Shown here: one piece after another, positions 1-6,517 of the stretch
How the letters are laid out: the number at the start of each line of letters is the position of its first letter
How positions within the stretch are numbered: the first letter of the stretch is position 1
Assembly: GCA_028718045.1 (NCBI GenBank)
Contig: JAQUMQ010000043.1
Location: 1 to 9,298 of the forward strand
Direction of reading: 5' to 3'
DNA length: 9,298 nt
Origin: Actinomycetota bacterium
GTDB taxonomy: Bacteria > Actinomycetota > Humimicrobiia > Humimicrobiales > Humimicrobiaceae
Made by a program: the position numbers and the translations under genes
The notes under the pieces: generated by a model
Seen by the model: the letters and a program-made list of their open reading frames with translations, nothing else
What the model was told of the DNA's origin: nothing
The model's database searches: none

Positions 1-199
1 GAATATTCCCATAGAGGTGCGTATAGTATTATATTATGATACATTTACCATAAAATAGTAAATTTAACAATTAAATTTTTTTACAAAGAAGTTTAATCAT
101 AAAAATTTCCGTAAACATTAAAAGAAAACTAAGGAAAAAGAAAATAATTAATTGTATTGCTATATGTTCAATTCTTAAATGATCATTCAAAAACCGTTA
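1..199. other. AT-rich intergenic segment at left edge
   Basis: No convincing coding frame is visible on either strand. The segment lies downstream of the stop of the minus-strand flavoprotein gene. I looked for a hairpin followed by a T-run in the minus-strand direction as a terminator and saw none. The purine-rich stretch around 130-150 (AAGGAAAAAG) looks like a ribosome-binding site on the plus strand, but no open frame follows it. The element or gene to the left is outside the window. Confidence 0.5.
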
Positions 200-1426
200 T
201 TAAAAAAGAGAAATTCCTTGTCCCGAAACAAATCCGGATGACCAAGCCCATTGAAGATTGAAACCGCCGGAATCTCCGTCAACATCCATAATTTCGCCGG
301 CAAAGTAAAGGCCTTTTATAATCTTGGATTCCAACGTATTCCGGTCAACTTCTTCCGTGTCGATGCCTCCGGTGCTGATCTGCGCTTCTTTTAAAGGTCT
401 TAATTTTTTTACCGTGAGTTTCATTGCCTTAATACACCGAACAATTTTTAGCCTCTCGGTTTCTGATGTCTCCGATGCTTTTTTATCGTGGCAGATATCT
501 GAAAGATGCAGGATAACAGGAGCAAGTTTTAAAGGGAAAAACCCGGCAAGAGAATTTACCAATGTTTTGCTGCCGCTATTTTTAAAAATATATGTGATTT
601 TTTTTATCAAATCCTGTTTTGTAATTTCCGGATATAGATCGACAAATATTTTTACCGAATTATTATCTAACAAAGGGCCGATTTTTCCTGCCTGTGTCAT
701 TATAGCCGTTCCCGATAGTCCATAGTCTGTAAAAAGACAATCTCCGTAGCTTTCATGTATGGTTTTATTACCGGCTTTTGTTGTGATTTTGGTTTCCATC
801 TTTATGCCACTCACTTCTTTGACCCATATTTCCCGGGTTTCAACAGGAACAAGCGCGGCAAAGACCGGCACTATATTATGGCCGAATTTACTTGCCCAAA
901 AAAAGCCGTCACCAGAAGAACCAAATTGAAAAGCAGCCTTTCCTCCAGTTGCAAGTATTACTTTTTTTGCTTTAAATGTCTGATTGTTTTCATTTTTTAT
1001 GATGAATTCCGTACTTTTTTCGACCGATTTTATTTTTAGTCCGGTTACCGTGTTAACTCCGGATTCTTTTATAGCATGCTTCAAGGCATTAACGATCGTC
1101 GAAGCTTGATTTGAGCGTGGAAAAACTCTGCCCCGATCTTCTTCTTTTAATATCACACCCAATGATTCAAAAAATTTTATTGTTTGAAATTGATCAAACT
1201 TATTTAAAATACTTCTGATAAATTTGCGGCATGCACCATGGTATCTCATGACGCTTATATTTTTATTTGTAAGATTACACCTGCCATTACCTGTTGCCAG
1301 TATTTTTCTTCCGATAATCTCATTTTTTTCGAAAAGCACTACCGATATTCCTTTACGAGCAGCCGTAAGTGCAGCCATCAAACCCGACGGCCCCGAACCT
1401 ATTATTGCTAAGTCATAAGTTTTCAT
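200..1426 (-). CDS. HI0933/BaiN-family NAD(P)/FAD-dependent oxidoreductase
   Basis: Flavoprotein of the HI0933-like (YhiN/BaiN) family, about 408 residues, the usual full length, and expected to be cytosolic. Numbering from the ATG at 1426, the N-terminal Rossmann FAD-binding motif is GSGPSG (10-15), with the ribose-binding Glu in LFEKN (31-35). The family signature GRKILATGNGRCNLTN is at 39-54, RVFPRS near 100, a second nucleotide-contact motif ATGG at 159-162, and the C-terminal FAD-closing stretch LYFAGEIMDVDGDSGGFN from about 373. All are intact, so the gene looks functional. Some family members reduce 3-dehydro bile acids and others are annotated as aminoacetone oxidases; the substrate here cannot be told. 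The frame also has an in-frame ATG at 1441 adding MRNVL. I prefer 1426 because the family usually starts a few residues before the beta strand, but neither start has a clear Shine-Dalgarno site. The gene stands alone on its strand, 365 bp from the next gene. Confidence 0.9.
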   Translation of the reverse strand: MKTYDLAIIGSGPSGLMAALTAARKGISVVLFEKNEIIGRKILATGNGRCNLTNKNISVMRYHGACRKFIRSILNKFDQFQTIKFFESLGVILKEEDRGRVFPRSNQASTIVNALKHAIKESGVNTVTGLKIKSVEKSTEFIIKNENNQTFKAKKVILATGGKAAFQFGSSGDGFFWASKFGHNIVPVFAALVPVETREIWVKEVSGIKMETKITTKAGNKTIHESYGDCLFTDYGLSGTAIMTQAGKIGPLLDNNSVKIFVDLYPEITKQDLIKKITYIFKNSGSKTLVNSLAGFFPLKLAPVILHLSDICHDKKASETSETERLKIVRCIKAMKLTVKKLRPLKEAQISTGGIDTEEVDRNTLESKIIKGLYFAGEIMDVDGDSGGFNLQWAWSSGFVSGQGISLF

Positions 1427-1619
1427 TAAAACATTTCGCATATACTTTTAACATAATAAAATAAAATCAGTCTATCTCAAAACAAAGACTGATTCCGCAA
1501 TCCCATAAATTGATATAATTAAAAAGCAATGAATTTACAGCTTTTTAAAGCTTTTCATCAAATCCTCTTCTCGTTCTTATCTTTGGTAGGAACTTCTTTT
1601 CTCGTTTTTTATTATTGTC

Positions 1620-1658
1620 ACGTTATTCTAACTTAATTATGACGTTATTCTAACTTAA
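1620..1658. repeat. 17-bp direct repeat, two copies at 22-bp spacing
   Basis: ACGTTATTCTAACTTAA occurs at 1620-1636 and again, identical, at 1642-1658, separated by 5 bp. Just ahead of the first copy is TGTC (1616-1619), and TG precedes the second. Iterated ~20-bp sites beginning with TG are known at the ends of IS21-type elements, where transposase binds several times, so this could be an orphan element end. It could equally be a small iteron-like binding site. I found no inverted partner (a GTTAGAATAACGT-type end) and no transposase gene in the window. Confidence 0.6.
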
Positions 1659-1698
1659 CTTATTTGAGTATGCAACATATCCAAAGGGCAATCTGCCA

Positions 1699-1715
1699 CC
1701 CCCCCCCCAAAAAAA
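1699..1715. repeat. C10A7 homopolymer tract
   Basis: Ten consecutive C followed by seven consecutive A. A C10 run stands out in such AT-rich DNA. It is not inside an accepted gene, so it cannot cause translational phase variation as annotated. It lies about 270 bp upstream of the flavoprotein start, too far for direct promoter spacing. Run length may be unreliable because of sequencing error. Confidence 0.85.
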
Positions 1716-1806
1716 GTTTTAGATGCGGTATTATCAGGTAAAATTAACCTCATATGGCTAAGGTTGTTGTTTGTTTTCGCAGTTTTACAACAGGAACGAT
1801 AAGAAG

Positions 1807-2649
1807 TTATTTTTCCAAGAATTCCAAAATATCTTTTTGGACTTGTTCTGTATTGGAAAACGAAAGATTGTGCCCGTATCCCTTATATAGCAACAATTTT
1901 GAATCCGGTATTCCTTCGGCAGTGATACGGACATCTTCTACGGTATAAGCAATATCGTCTTCTCCGCATAAAATCAATGTCGGTACTCTAATAATATTTA
2001 GCTTATCCAAGAAATTCATTTCACGGTCGGCCTTGATTTCAGATATAAAATCATTTGGATAATCAATTTTTCCCAATAGTTTTTTACTGATCAGTCGAAT
2101 GCAGAACTTGGCTATATCTCTTTTAAATCCAGGCGGCTGTATAAAATCCATCATAACGGCCAATGATTTACCATATTTGTTTTGCATAAAAAATTCTTCG
2201 GAAAGCTTTTCCAGTTCGATACCTTTTTTGCTCAATCTATATGCGGCAGACACGATAACCAGTTTTCTGACCATATCGTGATGGAATGCTGCCAGATATT
2301 GAGCAATTTGACCTCCTGTCGATATCCCCATTACGTCAACAGGTTTTCCGAATTCTTTTTTGATGGTTACGGCATAATCTTCTGCCATTTTTTCCATCGA
2401 ATAATTTTGTGGCAAATTTGGTTTGCGCCCTATGAGAAACACGGTATACTTTTCTGCCAGTAACCTATGTGATTTTATAAACTGATTTATCATCAAATTT
2501 GAAACAGGTTCATGCTTAAATGACAAAGCTTCCAAATCGACCAATATGCTTGGTCTATTGCCAAGCTTGGTATATGGTAAACCACTTTCAAAAAAACCTG
2601 TTTCTATCCCGTATTTTTCTTTTAATGTTTTTATTTTTTTAATCATCAT
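1807..2649 (-). CDS. Alpha/beta-fold hydrolase
   Basis: A 280-residue alpha/beta hydrolase with a complete likely catalytic triad. The nucleophile elbow is GISTGG with Ser110. The acid lies in ILCGEDD, at Asp231 or Asp232 after the late beta strand. The base is His260 in GYGHNLS. The region between about 140 and 215 is helical and carries many hydrophobic residues (PPGF, KFCIRLISKKLL), as expected for a lid over the active site, which usually sets substrate choice. There is no signal peptide, so it should be cytosolic. Two ATG codons lie in tandem (2649 and 2646) with no strong Shine-Dalgarno site, so either could be used. The overall shape resembles esterases and C-C hydrolases of the MhpC/BioH type, but nothing nearby indicates a pathway. 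The gene is monocistronic and divergent from the methyltransferase gene. Confidence 0.88.
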   Translation of the reverse strand: MMIKKIKTLKEKYGIETGFFESGLPYTKLGNRPSILVDLEALSFKHEPVSNLMINQFIKSHRLLAEKYTVFLIGRKPNLPQNYSMEKMAEDYAVTIKKEFGKPVDVMGISTGGQIAQYLAAFHHDMVRKLVIVSAAYRLSKKGIELEKLSEEFFMQNKYGKSLAVMMDFIQPPGFKRDIAKFCIRLISKKLLGKIDYPNDFISEIKADREMNFLDKLNIIRVPTLILCGEDDIAYTVEDVRITAEGIPDSKLLLYKGYGHNLSFSNTEQVQKDILEFLEK

Positions 2650-2690
2650 TTATGTCGCATCCGTTGCCTGGCTAATCGGATGGTTTTTAG

Positions 2691-2720
2691 TTTGACAGTC
2701 AAAAAAACGAATAGTTTATA
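2691..2720 (+). promoter_or_regulatory. Sigma70-type promoter with palindrome over the -35 box
   Basis: TTGACA (2692-2697), a 17-bp spacer and TTTATA (2715-2720) make a near-consensus promoter reading towards the methyltransferase gene. The -35 box sits within a perfect palindrome, TTTGAC-A-GTCAAA (2691-2703), which could be an operator or a chance match. Transcription would begin near 2727 and give a long leader of about 260 nt before ATG 2986. An additional TATAAT at 2916-2921, without a good -35, could serve as a closer start. Confidence 0.55.
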
Positions 2721-2985
2721 CTTACAATACATACATTATACTATCTTAAAATATTTTTAAAACTTTTTTTATTTCAACCGGATAACTACTTATAACCATA
2801 AAAATGTTTCATGTTTGTAAAATTTTTTGGCTATCGACATTCAAATATCGCCGAAGAAAGATAGCCATCAGTTGAGCTTGTTTGTCCCAAGATCAAAGAA
2901 TTATCATTTTTTACTTATAATTATTAAAAAAAACAGCTATAATTTTTAGGTTTATTTTTTGTTTAATTATTATTCCTTTGCATTT
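2721..2985 (+). other. Long 5' leader / intergenic region with inverted repeat
   Basis: No gene is visible in the gap between the hydrolase and the methyltransferase. It contains an 8-bp inverted repeat, TGGCTATC (2828-2835) and GATAGCCA (2860-2867), with a 24-nt loop; it is not followed by a T-run on either strand, so it is not an intrinsic terminator. A second candidate -10 box (TATAAT, 2916-2921) lies near the gene. I could not match the leader to any riboswitch class I know. Confidence 0.4.
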
Positions 2986-3828
2986 ATGGATCATAAAAAA
3001 ATATATAATCATGAGAAGGTTTCCCGAGACTATGCCGGAAGAGACTATCTTGATAAGGCAGAAGCCCGGATAATCGAAGACTTAAAAAACCTTCTTCCGA
3101 AATTCAATATGCTCGATATGGGAGTCGGCGGAGGAAGAACTACAAAGTATTTTCTGCCGATGGTTAATAGTTACATAGGTGCCGATTATGCTCCAAATAT
3201 GATTGCGCAATGCAGAAAAAAGTATAAAAACAAGAAAATTTTTGAAGTACTGGATGTTCGCAATATGGACAAGTTCAGTAACGATATGTTTGATTTCGTT
3301 TTGTTTAGCTATAATGGCATTGACAGTTTTGGCATAAAGGACAGGGAAGCAGCCTTAAAGGAAATTAAAAGAGTATTAAAAAATAATGGTTATTTCAGTT
3401 TTTCGTCGCATAATATAAATTGGGAAGACTTATACGGTCTTTTTAAAACAAAAAATATCTATAAGAAACTAATTGGCAAATATAATTTTTTTGATCGCAA
3501 AAAATGCCTGAAAAATATTTTTATTAAATCAAGATTGTTTTTAAAAGCCATACTTATAAATATTAAGCTTAATATTCAAAACAAGAGCTTTAATATTAAA
3601 TTTCGCATAAACCGTTTGAGAAAAAAAGGATTCATGGTTTTAGCCGATAATTCATTAAACGGAAAAGCTAGCATAATATATACTTCATACGAATCGCAAA
3701 TCAAGAGTTTAAAGAGCTTGGGATTTTCAAATATTCATGCTTATTCCATAAATGGGATAAGCACAACGGACGAAAAAGAACTTAACAAAGGCGGATGGAT
3801 ATATTATTTGTGTCAGATAAAAAAGTGA
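2986..3828 (+). CDS. Class I SAM-dependent methyltransferase
   Basis: A 280-residue protein with a class I (Methyltransf_11/25-like) Rossmann core. Motif I is LDMGVGGG (43-50), which binds SAM. The acidic residue at the end of beta 2 is in GADYAP (Asp67), and the LDVRNM turn (89-94) includes the Asp that contacts adenine. FDFVLFSYNGID (102-113) forms beta 4, and EIKRVLKNNGYFSFS (126-140) the following helix and strand. After the core, residues 150-225 form a Lys/Asn/Ile-rich, strongly basic insertion. Such an insertion often shapes the acceptor pocket or contacts nucleic acid or an anionic glycan, but the substrate is unknown. The start is uncertain: a TTG at 2959 adds MFNYYSFAF and has a weak AGG 8 nt upstream, while ATG 2986 has no ribosome-binding site but fits where family members usually begin. 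The gene is monocistronic by spacing, 119 bp before murI. Confidence 0.85.
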   Translation: MDHKKIYNHEKVSRDYAGRDYLDKAEARIIEDLKNLLPKFNMLDMGVGGGRTTKYFLPMVNSYIGADYAPNMIAQCRKKYKNKKIFEVLDVRNMDKFSNDMFDFVLFSYNGIDSFGIKDREAALKEIKRVLKNNGYFSFSSHNINWEDLYGLFKTKNIYKKLIGKYNFFDRKKCLKNIFIKSRLFLKAILINIKLNIQNKSFNIKFRINRLRKKGFMVLADNSLNGKASIIYTSYESQIKSLKSLGFSNIHAYSINGISTTDEKELNKGGWIYYLCQIKK

Positions 3829-3871
3829 TTTCATATATTTATCCTTCTTGAATTTTTAAGCTGCCTTTTAA

Positions 3872-3899
3872 TTGATAAAAATTGTGATTAAATTATAAT
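3872..3899 (+). promoter_or_regulatory. Promoter of the murI-rph-rdgB cluster
   Basis: TTGATA (3872-3877), a 16-bp spacer and a perfect TATAAT (3894-3899) predict transcription from about 3906, giving a leader of about 42 nt before the murI start. This is the clearest sigma70-type promoter in the window, and its position fits the head of the housekeeping cluster. Confidence 0.6.
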
Positions 3900-3947
3900 T
3901 ATTAACTTAAGCTTTTATTTTAACAAATAACTTTAAGAGAGCATAAA

Positions 3948-4757
3948 TTGGATAATAGACCTATCGGTGTTTTTGACTCAGGGCTTGGCGGGCTTACCGT
4001 TTTAAGAGAAATAATCGACGAAGTTCCAAATGAGAATATACTTTTTTTCGGAGATACTGCAAGATTCCCCTATGGTCCCAGACAACTTAGCGAGGTAAGA
4101 AGATTTGCCATTAGTATTGCGAATTTTCTTTATAATCAAAATGTCAAGCTGCTTGTAGTTGCGTGCAATACGGCAACTGCTTCAGCACTTCCTGATATTA
4201 GAGCCAAGTTCGATATACCCGTAATCGGAGTGGTGGAGCCAGGTGCCAGATCGGCAGTTGCAGCGACATTCAACAAAAGGATTGGAGTAATTGCTACGGA
4301 AGGAACAGTTGAGAGCAAAGCATATGATAATGCCATAAAAAATATCGATGAAAAAATAAAGTTGTTTTCGGTAGCGTCGCCTTTGCTTGTCGAATATGTG
4401 GAAGAAGGAATTTTGGAAGGAAACCTGTTAAGCAAGACTATATGCGATTATTTAAAACCACTTTTTAAAAAAAATATAGATGTTTTGATTTTAGGCTGTA
4501 CTCATTTTCCGTTGATCGAAGGAAATATAAAGGATTGCTGCGACGGCGGCATAAAAGTCATAAATTCGGCAATCGAAACATCCAGAGATGTAAAAAATAC
4601 TCTTGCCGAGCTGAATATCGAAAATGACGGCGAGGAAAAACCTCAAAGAGTATTCTATGAAACAGGCAACGTTAGTAAATTTTTCAGTGTAGGTAGGATG
4701 TTTCTCGGCGAAAAAATTAAAGAAGTAATAAAAGTAGACTTGGAAATATTGGTTTAG
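3948..4757 (+). CDS. murI: Glutamate racemase
   Basis: MurI/RacE interconverts L- and D-glutamate in the cytosol, supplying D-Glu for addition by MurD to the peptidoglycan stem peptide. At 269 residues it is standard length. The N-terminal signature PIGVFDSGLGGLTVL (5-19) includes Asp10 and Ser11. FGDTARFPYG is at 34-43. The first catalytic cysteine is Cys73 in VVACNTATAS, and the second is Cys184 in LGCTHFPL. All active-site residues are present. The start is a TTG: the codon just precedes the conserved N-terminus, no ATG is available there, and AGAGAG (3936-3941) lies 6 nt upstream as a ribosome-binding site. The gene opens a probable operon, with rph following after 32 bp. Confidence 0.97.
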   Translation: MDNRPIGVFDSGLGGLTVLREIIDEVPNENILFFGDTARFPYGPRQLSEVRRFAISIANFLYNQNVKLLVVACNTATASALPDIRAKFDIPVIGVVEPGARSAVAATFNKRIGVIATEGTVESKAYDNAIKNIDEKIKLFSVASPLLVEYVEEGILEGNLLSKTICDYLKPLFKKNIDVLILGCTHFPLIEGNIKDCCDGGIKVINSAIETSRDVKNTLAELNIENDGEEKPQRVFYETGNVSKFFSVGRMFLGEKIKEVIKVDLEILV

Positions 4758-4789
4758 TTTCAAGTTTCATTAACGAAAGGCAAAATAAA

Positions 4790-5518
4790 ATGAATACTAG
4801 AATTGACGGCAGGCTTAACGATGAATTAAGGCCTATAAAAATAACGAGGAATTATATTTCACATGCTGAAGGTTCGGTTTTTATAGAGATTGGCAAAACA
4901 AGAGTTATTTGTACAGCCACGGTGGAAGAGAAAGTTCCTCCGTTTCAAAAAGGCAAAGGTGTGGGTTGGGTTACTGCCGAATATGACATGATACCAAGAT
5001 CTGCACAGGTAAGAATAATAAGACCTCAGACCGTAGGCAGAATCGGAGGCAGAACTCACGAGATACAGAGGCTAATCGGGAGGTCTTTGAGAGGAATAGT
5101 GGACCTTCAAAAGCTTGGGGAACGTACCGTATGGATAGACTGCGATGTCATCGAAGCGGACGGAGGAACAAGATGTGCCTCCATAACCGGTGGTTATATC
5201 GCTTTGTTTGATTGCTGTAGGCATCTTGTAGATAAAAAAACCATTGCAGAAATGCCGGTAAATGATTTTCTGGCAGCCATTAGTGTAGGAATAGTTAATG
5301 GAGAGGTTATGACCGACTTATGCTTTGAAGAAGATAGTGTCGCAGAAGTGGATATGAATGTCGTCATGAATTCGAAAGGAAATCTTATCGAGGTCCAATC
5401 GACTGCAGAGTCCAAAGCTTTCTCGAGGGAAGATTTTGACAAGTTGCTTGATCTTTCTGTGCATTCGATAGAAAAAATTTTTTCAATTCAAAAGAAAGCT
5501 CTGCTTGAAAAATTATAA
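4790..5518 (+). CDS. rph: Ribonuclease PH
   Basis: Phosphorolytic 3'-5' exoribonuclease that trims tRNA 3' ends, releasing nucleoside diphosphates; the family forms hexameric rings. The 242-residue length is typical. Seen in order: R-rich N-terminus with DGRLNDELRPI, VGWVTAEYDMIPR (58-70), GGRTHEIQRLIGRSLR (86-101) with the conserved arginines, the phosphate-binding GGTR (125-128), and the acidic metal-binding region FEEDSVAEVDMNVVM (179-193). Two positions differ from the commonest forms: GGTRC where GGTRT is usual, and EVQSTAE where EVQGTAE is usual. Neither removes a known catalytic residue. ATG 4790 is preceded by GAAAGG (4775-4780) at 9 nt spacing, one of the better ribosome-binding sites here. 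It is second in the murI-rph-rdgB cluster. Confidence 0.97.
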   Translation: MNTRIDGRLNDELRPIKITRNYISHAEGSVFIEIGKTRVICTATVEEKVPPFQKGKGVGWVTAEYDMIPRSAQVRIIRPQTVGRIGGRTHEIQRLIGRSLRGIVDLQKLGERTVWIDCDVIEADGGTRCASITGGYIALFDCCRHLVDKKTIAEMPVNDFLAAISVGIVNGEVMTDLCFEEDSVAEVDMNVVMNSKGNLIEVQSTAESKAFSREDFDKLLDLSVHSIEKIFSIQKKALLEKL

Positions 5519-5647
5519 TGACTTTAAGCTAATGTTTTTAACTGTCGATTCGATACTATTTTCAAATTTATATATTTTTAATATTTGCAAAGCCGTAATC
5601 AAAACAGTAAGCAAATAACGATAATTTATTTATTTTAAGATTTATAA

Positions 5648-6274
5648 ATGAATTATATGAAAAACAAAACAAGCATGATAGTTGCCACAAAAAATAAAGG
5701 TAAAATCAAAGAGATAAGGTATTATTTAAAAGATTTGAAAGTCGACCTTTTTTCCTTGGGCGATTTTAGAAAACTTCCGGAAATTATAGAAGACGGCTTA
5801 AGCTTTCAAGACAATTCCATCAAAAAAGCCAGAACCGTAGCTAAGTTTTTCAACAAACTTTCCTTGGCTGATGATTCTGGCTTGGAAGTGGATTTGCTTA
5901 ATGGAATGCCTGGCGTATTTTCTTCAAGATATAGTGGCCAACATGCAACAGACAAATCAAACAGAGATAAGCTCTTATCAGATTTATCAGGTGCAAAAAA
6001 CTTAAATGAAAGATCCGCCAAATTTGTATGTCATCTTGTTTTATGGGATCCGCACAAAAATCTTTTATTTGAGACTGATGGAATTTGTGAAGGAAATATT
6101 GGTTTTGAAGAAAAAGGGGCAGGTGGATTTGGTTATGATTGCATATTTATTCCAAAGGGATTTAACAGAACCATGGCTCAGCTTACGGAGGTTGAAAAAA
6201 ATCAAATCAGCCACAGAGGAAAAGCTTTAAAAAAGTTTGTATGTTTTCTGGAAAATAATAAATATCTCGTTTAA
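5648..6274 (+). CDS. rdgB: RdgB/HAM1 family non-canonical purine NTP pyrophosphatase
   Basis: Cytosolic pyrophosphatase that hydrolyses ITP, dITP and XTP to monophosphates plus pyrophosphate, keeping deaminated purines out of DNA and RNA. The protein has 208 residues, about the family norm. Motifs: ATKNKGKIKEI (13-23) for triphosphate binding, FQDNSIKKA (53-61), the catalytic LADDSGLEV (73-81) with Asp75/Asp76, PGVFSSRYSG (88-97), GGFGYDCIF (159-167) for base recognition, and SHRGKAL (188-194). Cys stands where Pro is common in GYDPIF. ATG 5648 fits the start, with a weak TAAGA about 7 nt upstream; an ATG at 5657 is the alternative. It follows rph after 129 bp, so it may be co-transcribed or have its own weak promoter; I saw no good one. 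The rph-rdgB neighbour pair is common in bacteria. Confidence 0.96.
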   Translation: MNYMKNKTSMIVATKNKGKIKEIRYYLKDLKVDLFSLGDFRKLPEIIEDGLSFQDNSIKKARTVAKFFNKLSLADDSGLEVDLLNGMPGVFSSRYSGQHATDKSNRDKLLSDLSGAKNLNERSAKFVCHLVLWDPHKNLLFETDGICEGNIGFEEKGAGGFGYDCIFIPKGFNRTMAQLTEVEKNQISHRGKALKKFVCFLENNKYLV

Positions 6275-6384
6275 ATTCTGCATACTTGTTTTTTTAAGTT
6301 CATAACAATGCCAATGTATATTCATGCCGTTTTGTTGCTGTCAACATTACGGATCGATATCTCCGTATGCTCGGAATATATTTA

Positions 6385-6412
6385 TTGAAATATTGAAAAT
6401 ATATGATAACAT
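6385..6412 (+). promoter_or_regulatory. Possible promoter for tRNA-Pro
   Basis: TTGAAA (6385-6390), 16 bp, then TAACAT (6407-6412) could start transcription near 6419, about 20 nt before the tRNA. The -10 matches the consensus at four of six positions. A second TTGAAA at 6393-6398 lacks a partner. The choice is tentative. Confidence 0.3.
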
Positions 6413-6438
6413 TACTTCTTGTCTGTGACTTCGGGCTT

Positions 6439-6517
6439 CGGGGTGTAGCGCAGCTTGGTTTAGCGCACCTGCTTTGGGAGCAGGGGGTCGGAGGTTCAAA
6501 TCCTCTCACCCCGACCA
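6439..6517 (+). tRNA. tRNA-Pro (anticodon TGG), CCA encoded
   Basis: Complete cloverleaf. The acceptor arms CGGGGTG (6439-6445) and CACCCCG (6507-6513) pair fully, followed by discriminator A and encoded CCA (6515-6517). The anticodon stem CCTGC/GCAGG (6468-6472, 6480-6484) encloses loop TTTGGGA, with anticodon TGG at 6475-6477 reading CCN proline codons. The T-loop contains the usual GGTTCAAATCC. The 7-mer CTTCGGG occurs twice in tandem (6429-6442), running into the acceptor 5' end. The 3' part of the gene from 6497 on is the start of a 168-bp repeat duplicated downstream. Confidence 0.96.

Larger units (their letters stand above)
1442..1806. other. 365-bp non-coding region with repeats and homopolymers
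   Basis: No credible gene is visible. The region lies between two minus-strand genes, so it holds the upstream region of the flavoprotein gene and the downstream region of the hydrolase gene. It contains a TATAAT at 1514-1519 on the plus strand without a recognisable -35, a 17-bp direct repeat (1620-1658) and a C10A7 tract (1699-1715). A 35-codon plus-strand frame from ATG 1529 encodes a hydrophobic peptide but has no ribosome-binding site, and its stop lies inside the first repeat. I treat it as non-coding. Confidence 0.55.

Noticed and set aside
755..1039. Plus-strand frame of 94 codons
   Set aside because: It is antisense to the flavoprotein gene, has no ribosome-binding site and shows no recognisable domain; the opposite frame has strong family motifs.
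1529..1636. 35-codon hydrophobic peptide frame preceded by TATAAT
   Set aside because: The TATAAT is only about 10 bp before the ATG, there is no -35 or Shine-Dalgarno site, and the stop lies in a direct repeat. Hydrophobicity follows from T-rich DNA.
1620..1658. Possible CRISPR remnant
   Set aside because: Only two 17-bp copies with a 5-bp spacer; CRISPR repeats and spacers are longer and no cas gene is present.
2828..2867. Intrinsic terminator for the hydrolase or methyltransferase region
   Set aside because: No T-run follows the hairpin on either strand; the T-run is on the 5' side on the plus strand.
6348..6367. Inverted repeat TACGGA/TCCGTA after rdgB as a terminator
   Set aside because: The stem is only 6 bp and no T-run follows, so I could not support a terminator call.
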